A DNA stretch of 64,000 nucleotides from Mycobacterium sp. Root265 (GCF_001428895.1 NZ_LMJA01000004.1:164089-228088); one strand, 5' to 3'. Numbered from the stretch's first letter, positions 36,985 through 46,454 are shown. Notes: a model not told the origin generated them from the letters alone. A program made the numbers and translations.

Positions 36985-38604
36985 TCAGTACACGTCGCGC
37001 ACGTAGCGGTGGCTCTTGATCATGTCGTTGACGTAGCTGTGCGCGGCCGCGGCATCCAGCCCGCCGACCCGGGCGATCACATCGTGTAGGGCGGCGTCCA
37101 CATCCTTGGCCATCCGGTCGGCATCCCCGCACACGTACACGTGTGCACCGTCCTGCAGCCAGCCGTAGAACTCCTCGGCATTCTCCTGAATACGTTGCTG
37201 CACATACACCTTGGCGTCCTGATCGCGCGAGAAAGCCAGGTCCAGCCGGGTCAGCACACCGGAGGCGACGAACTCCTCGAGTTCTTCGCCGTACAGGTAG
37301 TCGGTCGCGCGGCGGCGGTCACCGAAGAACAGCCATGACCGGCCCGTCGCGGAACTGGCCTTGCGCTCCTGCAAGAACGCGCGGAAGGGTGCTATGCCGG
37401 TGCCGGGGCCGATCATGATGATCGGCACATCACCGGCGGGCAGCCGGAAATGGTTGTTGGGCCGCAGGTGCACCAGCACGTCCTTGCAGCGGTCGGCCAG
37501 GAAGGTGGAGGCGACACCGCCGTGCCGACGGCCCTGGACGTCGTAGCGCACGCTGGCCACGGTCAGGTGGACGCTGTCGGGGTGAGCCAGCGGGCTACTG
37601 GCGATCGAGTAGTCGCGGAACTGCAGTGGACGCAGCGTGTCGATGACCTCGTCGACCTTCACGTCGGCCAACCCGATGATGTCCAGGACGTCCTTGCCGT
37701 ACAGCCAGGAACCCTCGGTGCCGCCGTGGGTGTCCCCGGACCGCAGGGTCTCGGCGACCGTCTCATCGGGGGTGCGCGAGGCGGCCAGGCTGAGTAGCGC
37801 GCGTGACGGCGTGCGGATCTCGAAGTGTTCGGTGAGCAGGGTGCCCAGCGGCTTGTCATGACCGTTGACCGCGTAATCCGCACCGACGCCGAGTCCGGCC
37901 AGCAGCGCCTCGACCAGAGCCGGATCGTTGGTGGCGTGCACCGCGATGGAATCGCCTGCCTGATAGGTGATCCCGGTCCCGGTGAGGTCCACCTCGAAGT
38001 GCCGGACCTCCTTGTCGGACTCGGTCGCATTGAGCCACCGGTTGACCGCGAGGCGCGCGACGACGGGAACGTTGCGTTCGCGGGGTTCGGCACGTTCGGG
38101 GACGGGGACGGGTGCTGCCGCGGAGTCCTCCGCGCTTCCCTCGCCCTGCTCCGCGGTCAGCAGCTTGACCAGTTCGGCGGTCCACGCCTTGGCCGGCTCC
38201 TCGTAGAAGCCGTCCACATCGACGCGGTCGGTCATCCGCTTGGCGCCCAATTCCTCCAGGCGCTGATCGAGCAGCAGGCCGGCATTGCAGAACAATTCGT
38301 AGGAGCTGTCGCCGAGCGCCAGGACCGCGAAGTTGAGGTGCTCGAGGCGGTCGGTGTCGGCGCTGAGTGCCTCCCAGAACAGCGTCGCCGAATCGGGGAA
38401 CTCGCCCTCGCCGAAGGTGGACACCACCGTGATGAAGTGGGTGGTGTTCTGCAGCTCGGAGACCTCGACCTGGTTGAGTTCCACCGCTTCGACCTCGATG
38501 CCGATGTCGCCGACAGCCTCGGCGAACGTCATCGCGGCGTCTTCGGAATTCCCCATATCGGTGCCGAAGGCGACGATGAGTGAGAGATCAGCCTGGCCGG
38601 ACAC
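36985..38604 (-). CDS. NADPH-dependent diflavin reductase (CysJ/CPR-like)
   Basis: 539 residues. An N-terminal flavodoxin-like FMN domain (about 5-145; FGTDMGNSEDAA, STFGEGEFPDSA, LGDSSYELFC), an Ala/Pro linker, and a C-terminal FAD/NADPH ferredoxin-reductase domain (FRDYSIASSPLAHP, IGPGTGIAPFRAFLQER, WLFFGDRR, VYVCGDADRM, ending YVRDVY). This is the arrangement of sulfite reductase flavoprotein, P450 reductase and related enzymes. No CysI or P450 partner is adjacent. The start is GTG 38604; a DtxR/IdeR-like box about 50 bp upstream suggests iron control. Confidence 0.87.
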   Translation of the reverse strand: MSGQADLSLIVAFGTDMGNSEDAAMTFAEAVGDIGIEVEAVELNQVEVSELQNTTHFITVVSTFGEGEFPDSATLFWEALSADTDRLEHLNFAVLALGDSSYELFCNAGLLLDQRLEELGAKRMTDRVDVDGFYEEPAKAWTAELVKLLTAEQGEGSAEDSAAAPVPVPERAEPRERNVPVVARLAVNRWLNATESDKEVRHFEVDLTGTGITYQAGDSIAVHATNDPALVEALLAGLGVGADYAVNGHDKPLGTLLTEHFEIRTPSRALLSLAASRTPDETVAETLRSGDTHGGTEGSWLYGKDVLDIIGLADVKVDEVIDTLRPLQFRDYSIASSPLAHPDSVHLTVASVRYDVQGRRHGGVASTFLADRCKDVLVHLRPNNHFRLPAGDVPIIMIGPGTGIAPFRAFLQERKASSATGRSWLFFGDRRRATDYLYGEELEEFVASGVLTRLDLAFSRDQDAKVYVQQRIQENAEEFYGWLQDGAHVYVCGDADRMAKDVDAALHDVIARVGGLDAAAAHSYVNDMIKSHRYVRDVY

Positions 38605-38649
38605 GTCGTCCCCCTTGTTTTACGCGCCTGGACGGATGTCCGGCGTTCA

Positions 38650-38668
38650 AATTAGGGTGACCTTACTT
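38650..38668 (-). promoter_or_regulatory. candidate IdeR iron box upstream of diflavin reductase
   Basis: TTAGGGTGACCTTACTT at 38652-38668. Read on the minus strand, the 19-base site matches the mycobacterial IdeR consensus at about 12 of 19 positions (my hand alignment). It overlaps a TAATTT -10-like element for the reductase gene starting at 38604. This is the usual geometry for iron-dependent repression. Confidence 0.5.
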
Positions 38669-38698
38669 GGTTGGGGGGCGGTTGTGGGGAGCTCCCCC

Positions 38699-39514
38699 TC
38701 AGGGTTGGCTGAATCCCCAGTCCAACAGGCTGATCGCCTGGCCATACAGGTCACCGGTTCCGTACATCTGTACCACAACCAGTCGGCGGTTCCCGCGTTG
38801 AGCTGCCCCGACGTAGGTCTTGCGGGCCCGGTTGGTGAACCCCGTCTTGCCACCCAGGTCGCCCGGGTACCGCGTCAGCAGCTCGTTCTGGTTCGACAGC
38901 GCCTTACCCGGGAACGGTGCGGACTCCGACCGCATGATCTGCGCGATCAGCGGGTAGCGCAGCGCGGCGCGGAAGATGACGGCCAGATCGTGCGGGGTGG
39001 TGATCGACTCCCAGCCGGGGCCGTCCAGACCGGACGGCGACGACGCCTTCGTGCCGCGCGCGCCGACGCCGACGGCCTTGCGGTTCATCGCGGCGACCGC
39101 CGCCCGCTGGCCGCCCAACATGTCGGCAAGCATGTTCGCCGCGTCATTGCCCGACACCATGAGCAGCGCGCTGAGCAACTGCGTCACCGTGTAGGGCTGG
39201 CCCGGTTTCAAGCCCACACAGGAACATTCGACCTTGGTGTGCGAGGCGTTGGCGCGCGCGAAGTTGTCGGGCCGCAGATTGTCGAGCACCACCATCGCCA
39301 GCAGCACCTTGATGGTGCTGGCCGGAGCGTAGGAACCGCCCGGATCCTTGGCGGCGAGAACGGCGCCGGTGTCCAGGTCGGCGACCAGATACGCCTGGGC
39401 CGGGCCGTTGGTGAACGATTGCGCGCCAATGGGTTCCACGGCGGGCGCCGCCTGTGCGGGCGCCGCGATGACCGTGCTGAGGGCGAGCGCGGTCGCCGCG
39501 AGCAGATGTCGCAC
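38699..39514 (-). CDS. D-alanyl-D-alanine carboxypeptidase (PBP5-like), paralogue
   Basis: 271-residue exported serine peptidase trimming the terminal D-Ala from peptidoglycan stem peptides. A signal peptide ends near AAPAQAAP (about 22). The penicillin-binding motifs are STIK (SxxK), SGN and KTG (GGKTGFT). It lacks the C-terminal amphipathic anchor of classic PBP5. It is a close paralogue of the next upstream gene at 39577, in tandem on the same strand, 62 bp apart. Confidence 0.92.
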   Translation of the reverse strand: MRHLLAATALALSTVIAAPAQAAPAVEPIGAQSFTNGPAQAYLVADLDTGAVLAAKDPGGSYAPASTIKVLLAMVVLDNLRPDNFARANASHTKVECSCVGLKPGQPYTVTQLLSALLMVSGNDAANMLADMLGGQRAAVAAMNRKAVGVGARGTKASSPSGLDGPGWESITTPHDLAVIFRAALRYPLIAQIMRSESAPFPGKALSNQNELLTRYPGDLGGKTGFTNRARKTYVGAAQRGNRRLVVVQMYGTGDLYGQAISLLDWGFSQP

Positions 39515-39576
39515 GTGCGAAGGCTACGGTCGGCAGGACGCGAAACGTGCGCGGGACGGTCTCCGTCGGGTCTCGA

Positions 39577-40452
39577 CTAGAGCGCCCCGACGGTGGCCGC
39601 GCGGTCCTGGGCGAACCCCCAGTCCAGCAACGCCGACGCCTGATCCCAATAGGTCGGGCCGCCCTCGTGGATCAACCCGAACATCAACGCGACCACCAGG
39701 CGCCGGCCGTCGCGTTGGGCGGCGCCGACGAAGGTCTTGCGGGCCAGGTCGGTGAATCCGGTCTTACCGCCCAGCATGCCGGGATAGCGGCCCAGCAGTT
39801 CGTCCTGATTGACCAGCACCCGGTCGCCCGCTTTCCCCGGGAACACCGCCGTCGGTTGCGCGGTGATCTGCGCGAACACCGGGTTGGCCATCGCCGCCCG
39901 GAAGAGGACCGCCAGATCGTGCGGGGAGGACCACATGTCGATCCCGGGACCGTCGATCCCCGACGGGCTGCCGGCCACCGTGGCGTGCGCCCCCAGCGCC
40001 GCGGCCTTGGCGTTCATCTTCGCCACCGCAGCCGGCCGGCCGCCGAGCATGGTCGCCAAGGTGTTTGCGGCGTCATTGCCCGACACCAGCAGCAGACCCT
40101 CCAACAGTTGGCGCACCGAATAGGTCTGCCCGGCCGCGACCCCGGCGCAATTGCACTCCACCCGGGTGTCGTCCTCGTTGGCGACCACCGTCGCATCCAG
40201 GGGTAATTCGTCGAGCACCACCATGGCCAGCAGCACCTTGATGGTGCTGGCCGGGGCGTACCGCCCGTAGCCGTCCTTGGAGGCCAGTACCGCGCCGCTG
40301 TCCATGTCCGCGACCACCCACGCCTGTGCAGGTCCGTCCGGTATCGGCACCGAACCCAAGGGTTGGTCGACGCCCAACTCGGCGACGGCGGTGCCGGTGC
40401 CGACGCAGCAGAGCAGGATCACGGAAATCAGACCGGCAAGGAGCCTTCGCAT
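39577..40452 (-). CDS. dacB2: D-alanyl-D-alanine carboxypeptidase DacB2
   Basis: 291-residue exported D,D-carboxypeptidase. An N-terminal signal (LLAGLISVILLCCVGTGTA) is followed by SxxK (STIK), SGN and KTG (GGKTGFT) motifs. Segments SVPIPDGPAQAW, NPVFAQITA and GGPTYWDQASALLDWGF match DacB2 (Rv2911) more closely than the neighbouring paralogue does, so this is taken as the orthologue and the 38699 gene as the duplicate. Confidence 0.93.
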   Translation of the reverse strand: MRRLLAGLISVILLCCVGTGTAVAELGVDQPLGSVPIPDGPAQAWVVADMDSGAVLASKDGYGRYAPASTIKVLLAMVVLDELPLDATVVANEDDTRVECNCAGVAAGQTYSVRQLLEGLLLVSGNDAANTLATMLGGRPAAVAKMNAKAAALGAHATVAGSPSGIDGPGIDMWSSPHDLAVLFRAAMANPVFAQITAQPTAVFPGKAGDRVLVNQDELLGRYPGMLGGKTGFTDLARKTFVGAAQRDGRRLVVALMFGLIHEGGPTYWDQASALLDWGFAQDRAATVGAL

Positions 40453-40565
40453 GGGATGTGAGCCTAACTACCTTTCACCGCCCGACGTTTGGCGAGACCG
40501 CCCACCGGTAACGTAAGACCAGCGCGAACCAGAGTGGCCGAACACCATCGAGGGGGACGAAAAGA

Positions 40566-42368
40566 ATGTGCGGCATCGCCGGCGAGGTTGCTCGCGGCCG
40601 GTCGGCAGACCTAGGGGCCATCGCCAAGATGGCCGACTCGATGGTGCCGCGAGGCCCGGACAGTGGCGGCTTCTGGGCCCAGGACGGAATCGCCTTCGGG
40701 CATCGCCGGTTGGCGATAATCGACCTGTCCAGTCACGGGCAGCAGCCCATGCACGACCCCGATCTCGGGCTCACCGTCGCCTTCAACGGCTGCATCTACA
40801 ACTACCCGCAGCTCCGCCAGGAGCTCATCGGCAAGGGCTACCGGTTCTTCTCGCACAGCGATACCGAAGTCGTGCTCAAGGGGTACCGCGAGTGGGGCGA
40901 ACGTGTCGTCGAGCACCTGTTCGGCATGTTCGCCTTCGCGATCACCGAGGTCGACTCCGGCCGGGTGCTGCTGGCCCGCGACCGGCTCGGCATCAAACCG
41001 CTGTACTGGACCGAGGTCTCCGACGCGCTGCGGTTCGCCTCCTCGCTGCCGGCGCTGGTGGCCGCGGGCGGGGTGGACACCGAAATCGATCCCGTTGCGC
41101 TGCACCACTATCTGAGTTTCCACTCGGTGGTGCCGCCGCCACACACCATCCTGCGCGGCGTGCATAAGCTGCCGCCGGGCACCCTGATGCGCATCGAGCC
41201 CGACGGCAGCCGCACCCAGCACACCTACTGGGAGCCCATTTTCGAGCGCTCGGCCGAACGTGCCGACTGGTCGGAGAACGAATGGGAAGAGGCGATCCTC
41301 GCCTCGCTGCGCACCGCGGTGGAGCGGCGACTGGTCGCCGACGTGCCGGTGGGCTGCCTGCTCTCCGGTGGTCTGGACTCCAGCCTGATCGTCGGGCTCC
41401 TGGCCGAGGCCGGCCAGCACGGCCTGGCGACCTTCTCGATCGGGTTCGAGGCCGCCGGTGGGGAAGAGGGCGACGAGTTCAAGTACTCCGATGTCATCGC
41501 CCGTCACTACGGCACCGACCACCACCAGATCCGGATCGACACCGCCCGCATGCTGCCCGCACTGTCCGGGGCGATCGGCGCCATGAGCGAGCCGATGATG
41601 AGCCACGACTGTGTCGCGTTCTACCTGCTGTCCCAGGAGGTCAGCAAGCACGTCAAGGTGGTGCAGTCCGGGCAGGGCGCCGACGAGATCTTCGCCGGGT
41701 ACCACTGGTATCCGCCGATGGCGCACGCCGCCGATGACGACCCGCGCGCCGCGCTCGCCAGCTACCGCAAGGCATTCTTCGACCGCGATCACGTGGCGCT
41801 GAACAACCTGGTGGGGCCGGCCTGGCGCCTGGACGCCGACATCGCAGGCGACTACGTGCTCGACCACTTCGCCCATCCCGGCGCGGCCACCGCGACCGAC
41901 CGGGCGCTGCGCCTGGACACCACCGTGATGCTGGTCGACGACCCGGTCAAGCGGGTGGACAACATGACGATGGCCTGGGGCCTGGAAGGCCGGGTGCCGT
42001 TCCTGGACCACGAACTCGTCGAACTCGCGGCCACCTGTCCGCCGTCGCTGAAGACCGCCTACGACGGAAAGGGCGTGTTGAAAGAGGCCGCCCGCAAGGT
42101 CATCCCGCACGAGGTGATCGACCGGCCGAAGGGTTACTTCCCGGTGCCCGCGCTCAAGCATCTGGCCGGGCCGTACCTGGACCTGGTGCGCGACGCCCTG
42201 CACAGTGACGGGGCCCGCGCCCGCGGACTGTTCAACCCGACCGAAGTGGATCGCCTGCTGGCAGAACCGAATGGTTCCCTGACCCCGCTTCGGGGTAACC
42301 CGCTGTGGCAACTCGGTCTGTTGGAACTGTGGCTGGCGCATCATGTGGATGGGGTAACAACGAGATGA
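40566..42368 (+). CDS. asnO: asparagine synthetase-like amidotransferase of NAGGN synthesis
   Basis: 600-residue AsnB-family enzyme. The N-terminal class II glutaminase starts MCGIAGE with nucleophile Cys2; the C-terminal synthetase domain has the PP-loop SGGLDSS (about 267). In the NAGGN pathway it amidates the dipeptide to give N-acetylglutaminylglutamine amide, a compatible solute (established for Sinorhizobium asnO/ngs). It is assigned to this subtype rather than plain AsnB because it is coupled (ATGA overlap) to ngs and followed by the M42 peptidase that marks this cluster. A GAGGGGG ribosome-binding site precedes the ATG. Confidence 0.9.
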   Translation: MCGIAGEVARGRSADLGAIAKMADSMVPRGPDSGGFWAQDGIAFGHRRLAIIDLSSHGQQPMHDPDLGLTVAFNGCIYNYPQLRQELIGKGYRFFSHSDTEVVLKGYREWGERVVEHLFGMFAFAITEVDSGRVLLARDRLGIKPLYWTEVSDALRFASSLPALVAAGGVDTEIDPVALHHYLSFHSVVPPPHTILRGVHKLPPGTLMRIEPDGSRTQHTYWEPIFERSAERADWSENEWEEAILASLRTAVERRLVADVPVGCLLSGGLDSSLIVGLLAEAGQHGLATFSIGFEAAGGEEGDEFKYSDVIARHYGTDHHQIRIDTARMLPALSGAIGAMSEPMMSHDCVAFYLLSQEVSKHVKVVQSGQGADEIFAGYHWYPPMAHAADDDPRAALASYRKAFFDRDHVALNNLVGPAWRLDADIAGDYVLDHFAHPGAATATDRALRLDTTVMLVDDPVKRVDNMTMAWGLEGRVPFLDHELVELAATCPPSLKTAYDGKGVLKEAARKVIPHEVIDRPKGYFPVPALKHLAGPYLDLVRDALHSDGARARGLFNPTEVDRLLAEPNGSLTPLRGNPLWQLGLLELWLAHHVDGVTTR

Positions 42369-44083
42369 CCCCGGAGAAGGGCACCGAGTCCAAAGAGGTC
42401 ATCCAGGACCTCGGTTGGGGTCGGCTGGTCTTTGGGCAGACATTCGATGATCCCGGCGAGCTGGGCACGGCGCTACGCGCCGAAGCCAGCGGTCGCCGCG
42501 ATATCGGCATGTACCTGGAGGCCCCGCACGTCTTCGTGGCGCTCAATCCGCAGGACTTCTTCATCGACCCGAGCTTCACCTACCGACTGAACCTCACCGA
42601 ACCCCTGGCCTATCTGCCGCCGGAGTTGCCCGGGGTCACGGTGCGGCCGGTGCAGAGCATCGCCGACTGCGCCGCCATCAACGAGATCTACCTGCAGTGC
42701 CGGATGGTGCCCGCCGATATCGACCTGATGTGGCACAACAGCCAGTCCGAGCCGCACATGATCTACCTGGTGGCAGTGGAGGACGACACCGACACGGTGG
42801 TCGGCACCGTGACCGGCATCGATCACCAGCAGCTGTTCGACGACCCGGAGAACGGCTCGTCGCTGTGGTGCCTGGCGGTCAGCCCGACCCTGTGCCGGCC
42901 CGGGGCCGGTGGCCTGCTGGTGCGCTCGCTGGTCGAGGAGTTCATCCGCCGCGGCCGCGCCCAGATGGATCTGTCTGTGCTTCACGACAATGCGGCGGCG
43001 ATCGCGCTGTATGAGCGAATGGGTTTCGATCGCGTCCCGGAACTCGGCGTCAAACGCAAGAACGCGATCAACGAGCGCCTGTTCGCCCCGGCCCAAGCCG
43101 AGGAGGAACTCGCCCAGCTCAACCCGTACGCGCGGATCATCGCCGACGAGGCCATGCTGCGCGGTATCGCGGTGCGCATCCTCGACGCCCAGGCCGGGTT
43201 CATGCAGCTCACCCACGGCGGCACCTCGATCACCACCCGGGAATCCCTGTCCGAACTCACCAACGCCGTCGCGATGAGCCGCTGCGATGACAAGCGGATC
43301 GCCCGCAAGGTGGTGGCCGAAGCGGGGGTGCGGGTGCCCCGCGGCGTCACCGCGACCTTCGGTGAGGACGACAAGCGGTTCCTGGCGAAGGTCGGTTCCG
43401 TCGTGGTCAAGCCCGCCCGCGGTGAGCAGGGCGCCGGCATCACCGTCGGTGTCACCCGCCACGACGAGCTCGACCGCGCACTGGAAGTCGCGAGCAAACA
43501 CTGCCCCGACGTATTGATCGAAGAGCGCTGCGAGGGTGAGGATCTGCGCATCGTCGTGATCAACGGCAAGGTGATCGCGGCCGCCGTGCGCCGACCGCCC
43601 GAGATCATCGGCAGCGGCAAGCACACCATCGCCCAGCTCATCGAGGCGCAGAGCCGCCGCCGCGCGGGCGCCACCCACGGTGAGTCGAAGATCCCGATGG
43701 ACTCGGTCACCGAGGACACCGTGCGCGACGCCGGCTGGGAACTCGACGATGTGCTGCCGGCCAACGAGCATCTGGTGGTGCGCCACACCGCCAATCTGCA
43801 CACCGGGGGCACGATCGTCGATGTGACCGACGACCTGAACCCGACGCTGGCCAAGGTCGCGGTGGATGCCGCGGATGCCATCGGCATCCCGGTGACCGGT
43901 ATCGACCTGATGGTGCCCTCGGTGAAGGGCGAAGAGTATGTTTTCATCGAAGCCAACGAGCGTCCGGGTCTGGCCAATCACGAACCACGGCCCACCGCAC
44001 AGGCTTTCGTGGACCTTCTCTTTCCCCGCACCGCTGCCACGCCCTGGGCGTGGCACCCCGACCCAGTGGAGCCGCCTCAGTGA
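42365..44083 (+). CDS. ngs: N-acetylglutaminylglutamine synthetase (GNAT + ATP-grasp)
   Basis: 572 residues joining an N-terminal GNAT acetyltransferase (about 95-240; LWCLAVSPTLCRPGAGG, NAAAIALYERMGF) with a C-terminal ATP-grasp ligase (about 285-555; VVVKPARGEQGAGITVGV, EERCEGEDLRIVVING, FIEANERPGLANHEP), related to the ligase half of cyanophycin synthetase. This is the characteristic fusion that acetylates and links two glutamines in NAGGN osmolyte synthesis. ATG 42365 overlaps the asnO stop and its stop overlaps the M42 peptidase start. Confidence 0.92.
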   Translation: MTPEKGTESKEVIQDLGWGRLVFGQTFDDPGELGTALRAEASGRRDIGMYLEAPHVFVALNPQDFFIDPSFTYRLNLTEPLAYLPPELPGVTVRPVQSIADCAAINEIYLQCRMVPADIDLMWHNSQSEPHMIYLVAVEDDTDTVVGTVTGIDHQQLFDDPENGSSLWCLAVSPTLCRPGAGGLLVRSLVEEFIRRGRAQMDLSVLHDNAAAIALYERMGFDRVPELGVKRKNAINERLFAPAQAEEELAQLNPYARIIADEAMLRGIAVRILDAQAGFMQLTHGGTSITTRESLSELTNAVAMSRCDDKRIARKVVAEAGVRVPRGVTATFGEDDKRFLAKVGSVVVKPARGEQGAGITVGVTRHDELDRALEVASKHCPDVLIEERCEGEDLRIVVINGKVIAAAVRRPPEIIGSGKHTIAQLIEAQSRRRAGATHGESKIPMDSVTEDTVRDAGWELDDVLPANEHLVVRHTANLHTGGTIVDVTDDLNPTLAKVAVDAADAIGIPVTGIDLMVPSVKGEEYVFIEANERPGLANHEPRPTAQAFVDLLFPRTAATPWAWHPDPVEPPQ

Positions 44084-45333
44084 GTTCCGGAACAACCGAA
44101 CAGACGCCTGCGCCACGGATGCCGGATGCTGACCGCGACTGGATGGTCGACACCTTGTTGTCGTTGCTCCAGACGCCGAGTCCGTCCGGGCGCACCGACG
44201 CCGTCATGCAACTCATCGGCGAGATCTTCACCGATCTCGGCGTGCCGTTCACCCTGACCCGCCGCGGCGCCCTCAACGCCGAACTTCCCGGCGATTCCGA
44301 CACCGTCGAACGGGCTGTCGTCGTGCACGCCGACACCATCGGCTGCATGGTGCGCCGCCTCAAGGACAACGGCCGACTCGAGCTGATCCCGGTGGGCACG
44401 TTCTCCGCGCGGTTCGCCACCGGAGCGCGGGTGCGCATCTTCACCGACGATCCCGACGAGTTCTTCACCGGCACCGTGATGCCGCTGAAGGCGTCCGGGC
44501 ACGCGTTCGGCGACGAGATCGACACCCAGCCCACCCAGTGGGAGGACGTCGAGGTCCGGATCGACCGCAAGGTGTCCACGGCTGCGGACCTGGAGCGGCT
44601 CGGATTCCAGGTCGGGGACTTCGTCGCGCTGATCGCCAGTCCCGAACTCACCGAGGACGGATTCATCGTCTCCCGGCACCTCGACGGCAAGGCCGGTGTC
44701 GCCGTGGCGCTGGCCCTGGCCCGCGACGTGATGGCGCAGCGCACCAGGCTGGCGCACCGGACCACCATCATGGTGACCATCACCGAGGAGGTCGGCCACG
44801 GCGCGAGCCACGGCCTGCCGCCCGACGTCGCCGAACTGGTCTCGGTCGACAACGCGGTGTGCGCGCCGGGTCAGCACTCCATCGAAGACGGTGCGACCAT
44901 CCCGATGGCGGATCTGCACGGGCCGTTCGACTATCACCTGACCCGCAAACTGTGCAGGCTGGCCGAGGAACGCGGCATCCCGTACGCGCGGGACGTGTTC
45001 CGCTACTACCGCTCGGACGCGGCGGCGGCCATCGAAGCCGGTGCGGCCACCCGTGCGGCGCTCGTCGGCTTCGGGCTGGACGGCAGTCACGGTTGGGAAC
45101 GCACCCACATCGAATCGCTGGAGGCGGTCTACAACCTGCTGCATGCGTGGCTGCGGACACCGCTGACCTTCGCCAAGTGGGACGCGCACGCCGAGGGCGA
45201 ACTCCGCGACTTCCCGTCGTCGAAGCAGCCGGCCCCCACCGAGCAGTGGGTGCCGCTCGCCCGCGGCGAGCACGCCGAGCCCGGCGAATGGTCGGGGGAG
45301 CACTGGCCGCCCTCGGAAGGTCCGCAAGCCTGA
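44080..45333 (+). CDS. M42 family metallopeptidase of the NAGGN cluster
   Basis: 417-residue di-metal aminopeptidase-fold protein. Metal ligands are visible in VVHADTIG (about 83), HLDGKAG (about 199), TEEVGHG (Glu-Glu, about 236) and the later SVDNAV and GSHGWERTH motifs. It is the osmoprotectant-system subtype of M42, always found with asnO and ngs; it may degrade NAGGN or precursor peptides when osmotic stress ends (inference). GTG 44080 overlaps the ngs stop (GTGA). Confidence 0.9.
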   Translation: MSSGTTEQTPAPRMPDADRDWMVDTLLSLLQTPSPSGRTDAVMQLIGEIFTDLGVPFTLTRRGALNAELPGDSDTVERAVVVHADTIGCMVRRLKDNGRLELIPVGTFSARFATGARVRIFTDDPDEFFTGTVMPLKASGHAFGDEIDTQPTQWEDVEVRIDRKVSTAADLERLGFQVGDFVALIASPELTEDGFIVSRHLDGKAGVAVALALARDVMAQRTRLAHRTTIMVTITEEVGHGASHGLPPDVAELVSVDNAVCAPGQHSIEDGATIPMADLHGPFDYHLTRKLCRLAEERGIPYARDVFRYYRSDAAAAIEAGAATRAALVGFGLDGSHGWERTHIESLEAVYNLLHAWLRTPLTFAKWDAHAEGELRDFPSSKQPAPTEQWVPLARGEHAEPGEWSGEHWPPSEGPQA

Positions 45334-45367
45334 CCTGCGCGAGCGGTGGCGGTGGTTCAATCAAGGC

Positions 45368-45787
45368 GTGCTGAGCATCGAAGAGATCTCCGACCGTCTG
45401 GAAATCCAGCAGCTGCTGGTCGACTACTCCACCGCCATCGACGCGCGCCGCTTCGACGACCTGGACCGGGTGTTCACCGCGGACGCCTATATCGACTACC
45501 GCGCCATGGGCGGGGTGGACGGGCGCTACCCGGAGGTGAAGGCCTGGCTGGCCCAGGTGCTGCCGAACTTCCCGGCCTACGCCCACATGCTCGGTAACTT
45601 CGACGTGAAGATCGACGGTGACACCGCGACCTCCCGGACGCTGTGCTTCAACCCGATGGTGCTGGGCGGCGATGAGCAGCAGGTGCTGTTCTGCGGGCTC
45701 TGGTATGACGACGAGTTCGTGCGCACCGGGGAGGGCTGGCGGATGACCAAGCGCGTCGAGGAGAAGTGCTTCGACCGGGTCGTCTGA
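45368..45787 (+). CDS. SnoaL-like NTF2-fold protein
   Basis: 139-residue protein of the SnoaL/nuclear transport factor 2-like superfamily. EEISDRLEIQQLLVDYSTAID and FDDLDRVFTADAYIDYRAMGG are the standard N-terminal helices and acidic pocket, and GWRMTKRVEEKCF is the last strand. Such proteins are small cyclases, dehydratases or isomerases, often accessory. It lies 34 bp after the NAGGN cluster but is not part of the known set. Confidence 0.85.
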   Translation: MLSIEEISDRLEIQQLLVDYSTAIDARRFDDLDRVFTADAYIDYRAMGGVDGRYPEVKAWLAQVLPNFPAYAHMLGNFDVKIDGDTATSRTLCFNPMVLGGDEQQVLFCGLWYDDEFVRTGEGWRMTKRVEEKCFDRVV

Positions 45788-45816
45788 CGCAGCCGCCCGT
45801 GGCCGCCGCAGAGGAT

Positions 45817-45846
45817 TTGGGCCGGTAGCGCCCGCTCTGGCAGAAT
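45817..45846 (+). promoter_or_regulatory. probable rpsP operon promoter
   Basis: TTGGGC (45817-45822) and CAGAAT (45841-45846) with an 18-base spacer. The -10 and its flank CTGGCAGAAT are almost the same as CTGGCACAAT before rplS (49028-49037), supporting a shared ribosomal-protein promoter type. The leader to rpsP is about 130 bases. Confidence 0.45.
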
Positions 45847-45977
45847 AGGCCGCTGTCCCGCGCGCGACACGTTAGATGCGCCGCACGCCGGTCACACACG
45901 CAGAGGCAAAACCGGACCGGGCAACCCGCCCGAGTCGCTGAATTGCAAGCGTGGCAATCACAGGAGAACGCTTCACC

Positions 45978-46454
45978 ATGGCTGTCAAGATCAAACTCGC
46001 CCGCTTCGGCAAGATCCGCAACCCCCAGTACCGCATCTCGGTCGCCGACGCGCGCAACCGTCGCGACGGTCGCGCCATCGAGGTCATCGGCAAGTACCAG
46101 CCGAAAGAAGAGCCCAGCCTGATCGAGGTCGATTCGGAGCGCGTGCAGTACTGGCTGAGCGTCGGCGCACAGCCCACCGAGCCCGTCCTGGCGCTGCTCA
46201 AGATCACCGGTGACTGGCAGAAGTTCAAGGGCCTGCCCGGCGCCGAGGGCACCTTGCGGGTCAAGGAGCCCAAGCCCTCCAAGCTGGACCTGTTCAACGC
46301 CGCGCTGGCCGCTGCCGACAACGCGCCCACCGGTGAGGCCACCCAGCTCAAGAAGAAGAAGGCCCCGGCCAAGAAGGCCGACGAGGCTGAGACCACCGAG
46401 ACCACCGAGGCCGCCGAGGCCGAGGCTCCCGCCGCAGAGCCCGCCGCAGAATGA
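45978..46454 (+). CDS. rpsP: 30S ribosomal protein S16
   Basis: 158 residues. The S16 core ([20 protein letters not shown] cut at its conserved start; [29 protein letters not shown]) is followed by an actinobacterial Lys-rich then Ala/Glu/Thr-rich extension (about 118-158). ATG 45978 follows CAGGAGAA. First gene of the rpsP-khpA-rimM-trmD operon; its stop overlaps khpA. Confidence 0.97.
   Translation: MAVKIKLARFGKIRNPQYRISVADARNRRDGRAIEVIGKYQPKEEPSLIEVDSERVQYWLSVGAQPTEPVLALLKITGDWQKFKGLPGAEGTLRVKEPKPSKLDLFNAALAAADNAPTGEATQLKKKKAPAKKADEAETTETTEAAEAEAPAAEPAAE

Noticed and set aside
40611-42344. 577-codon open frame antisense to asnO
   Set aside because: Shadow frame with His/Gly/Arg-rich composition; asnO is a full-length, motif-complete enzyme.
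42473-44116. 547-codon open frame antisense to ngs
   Set aside because: No domain or plausible start; explained by high GC on the coding strand.
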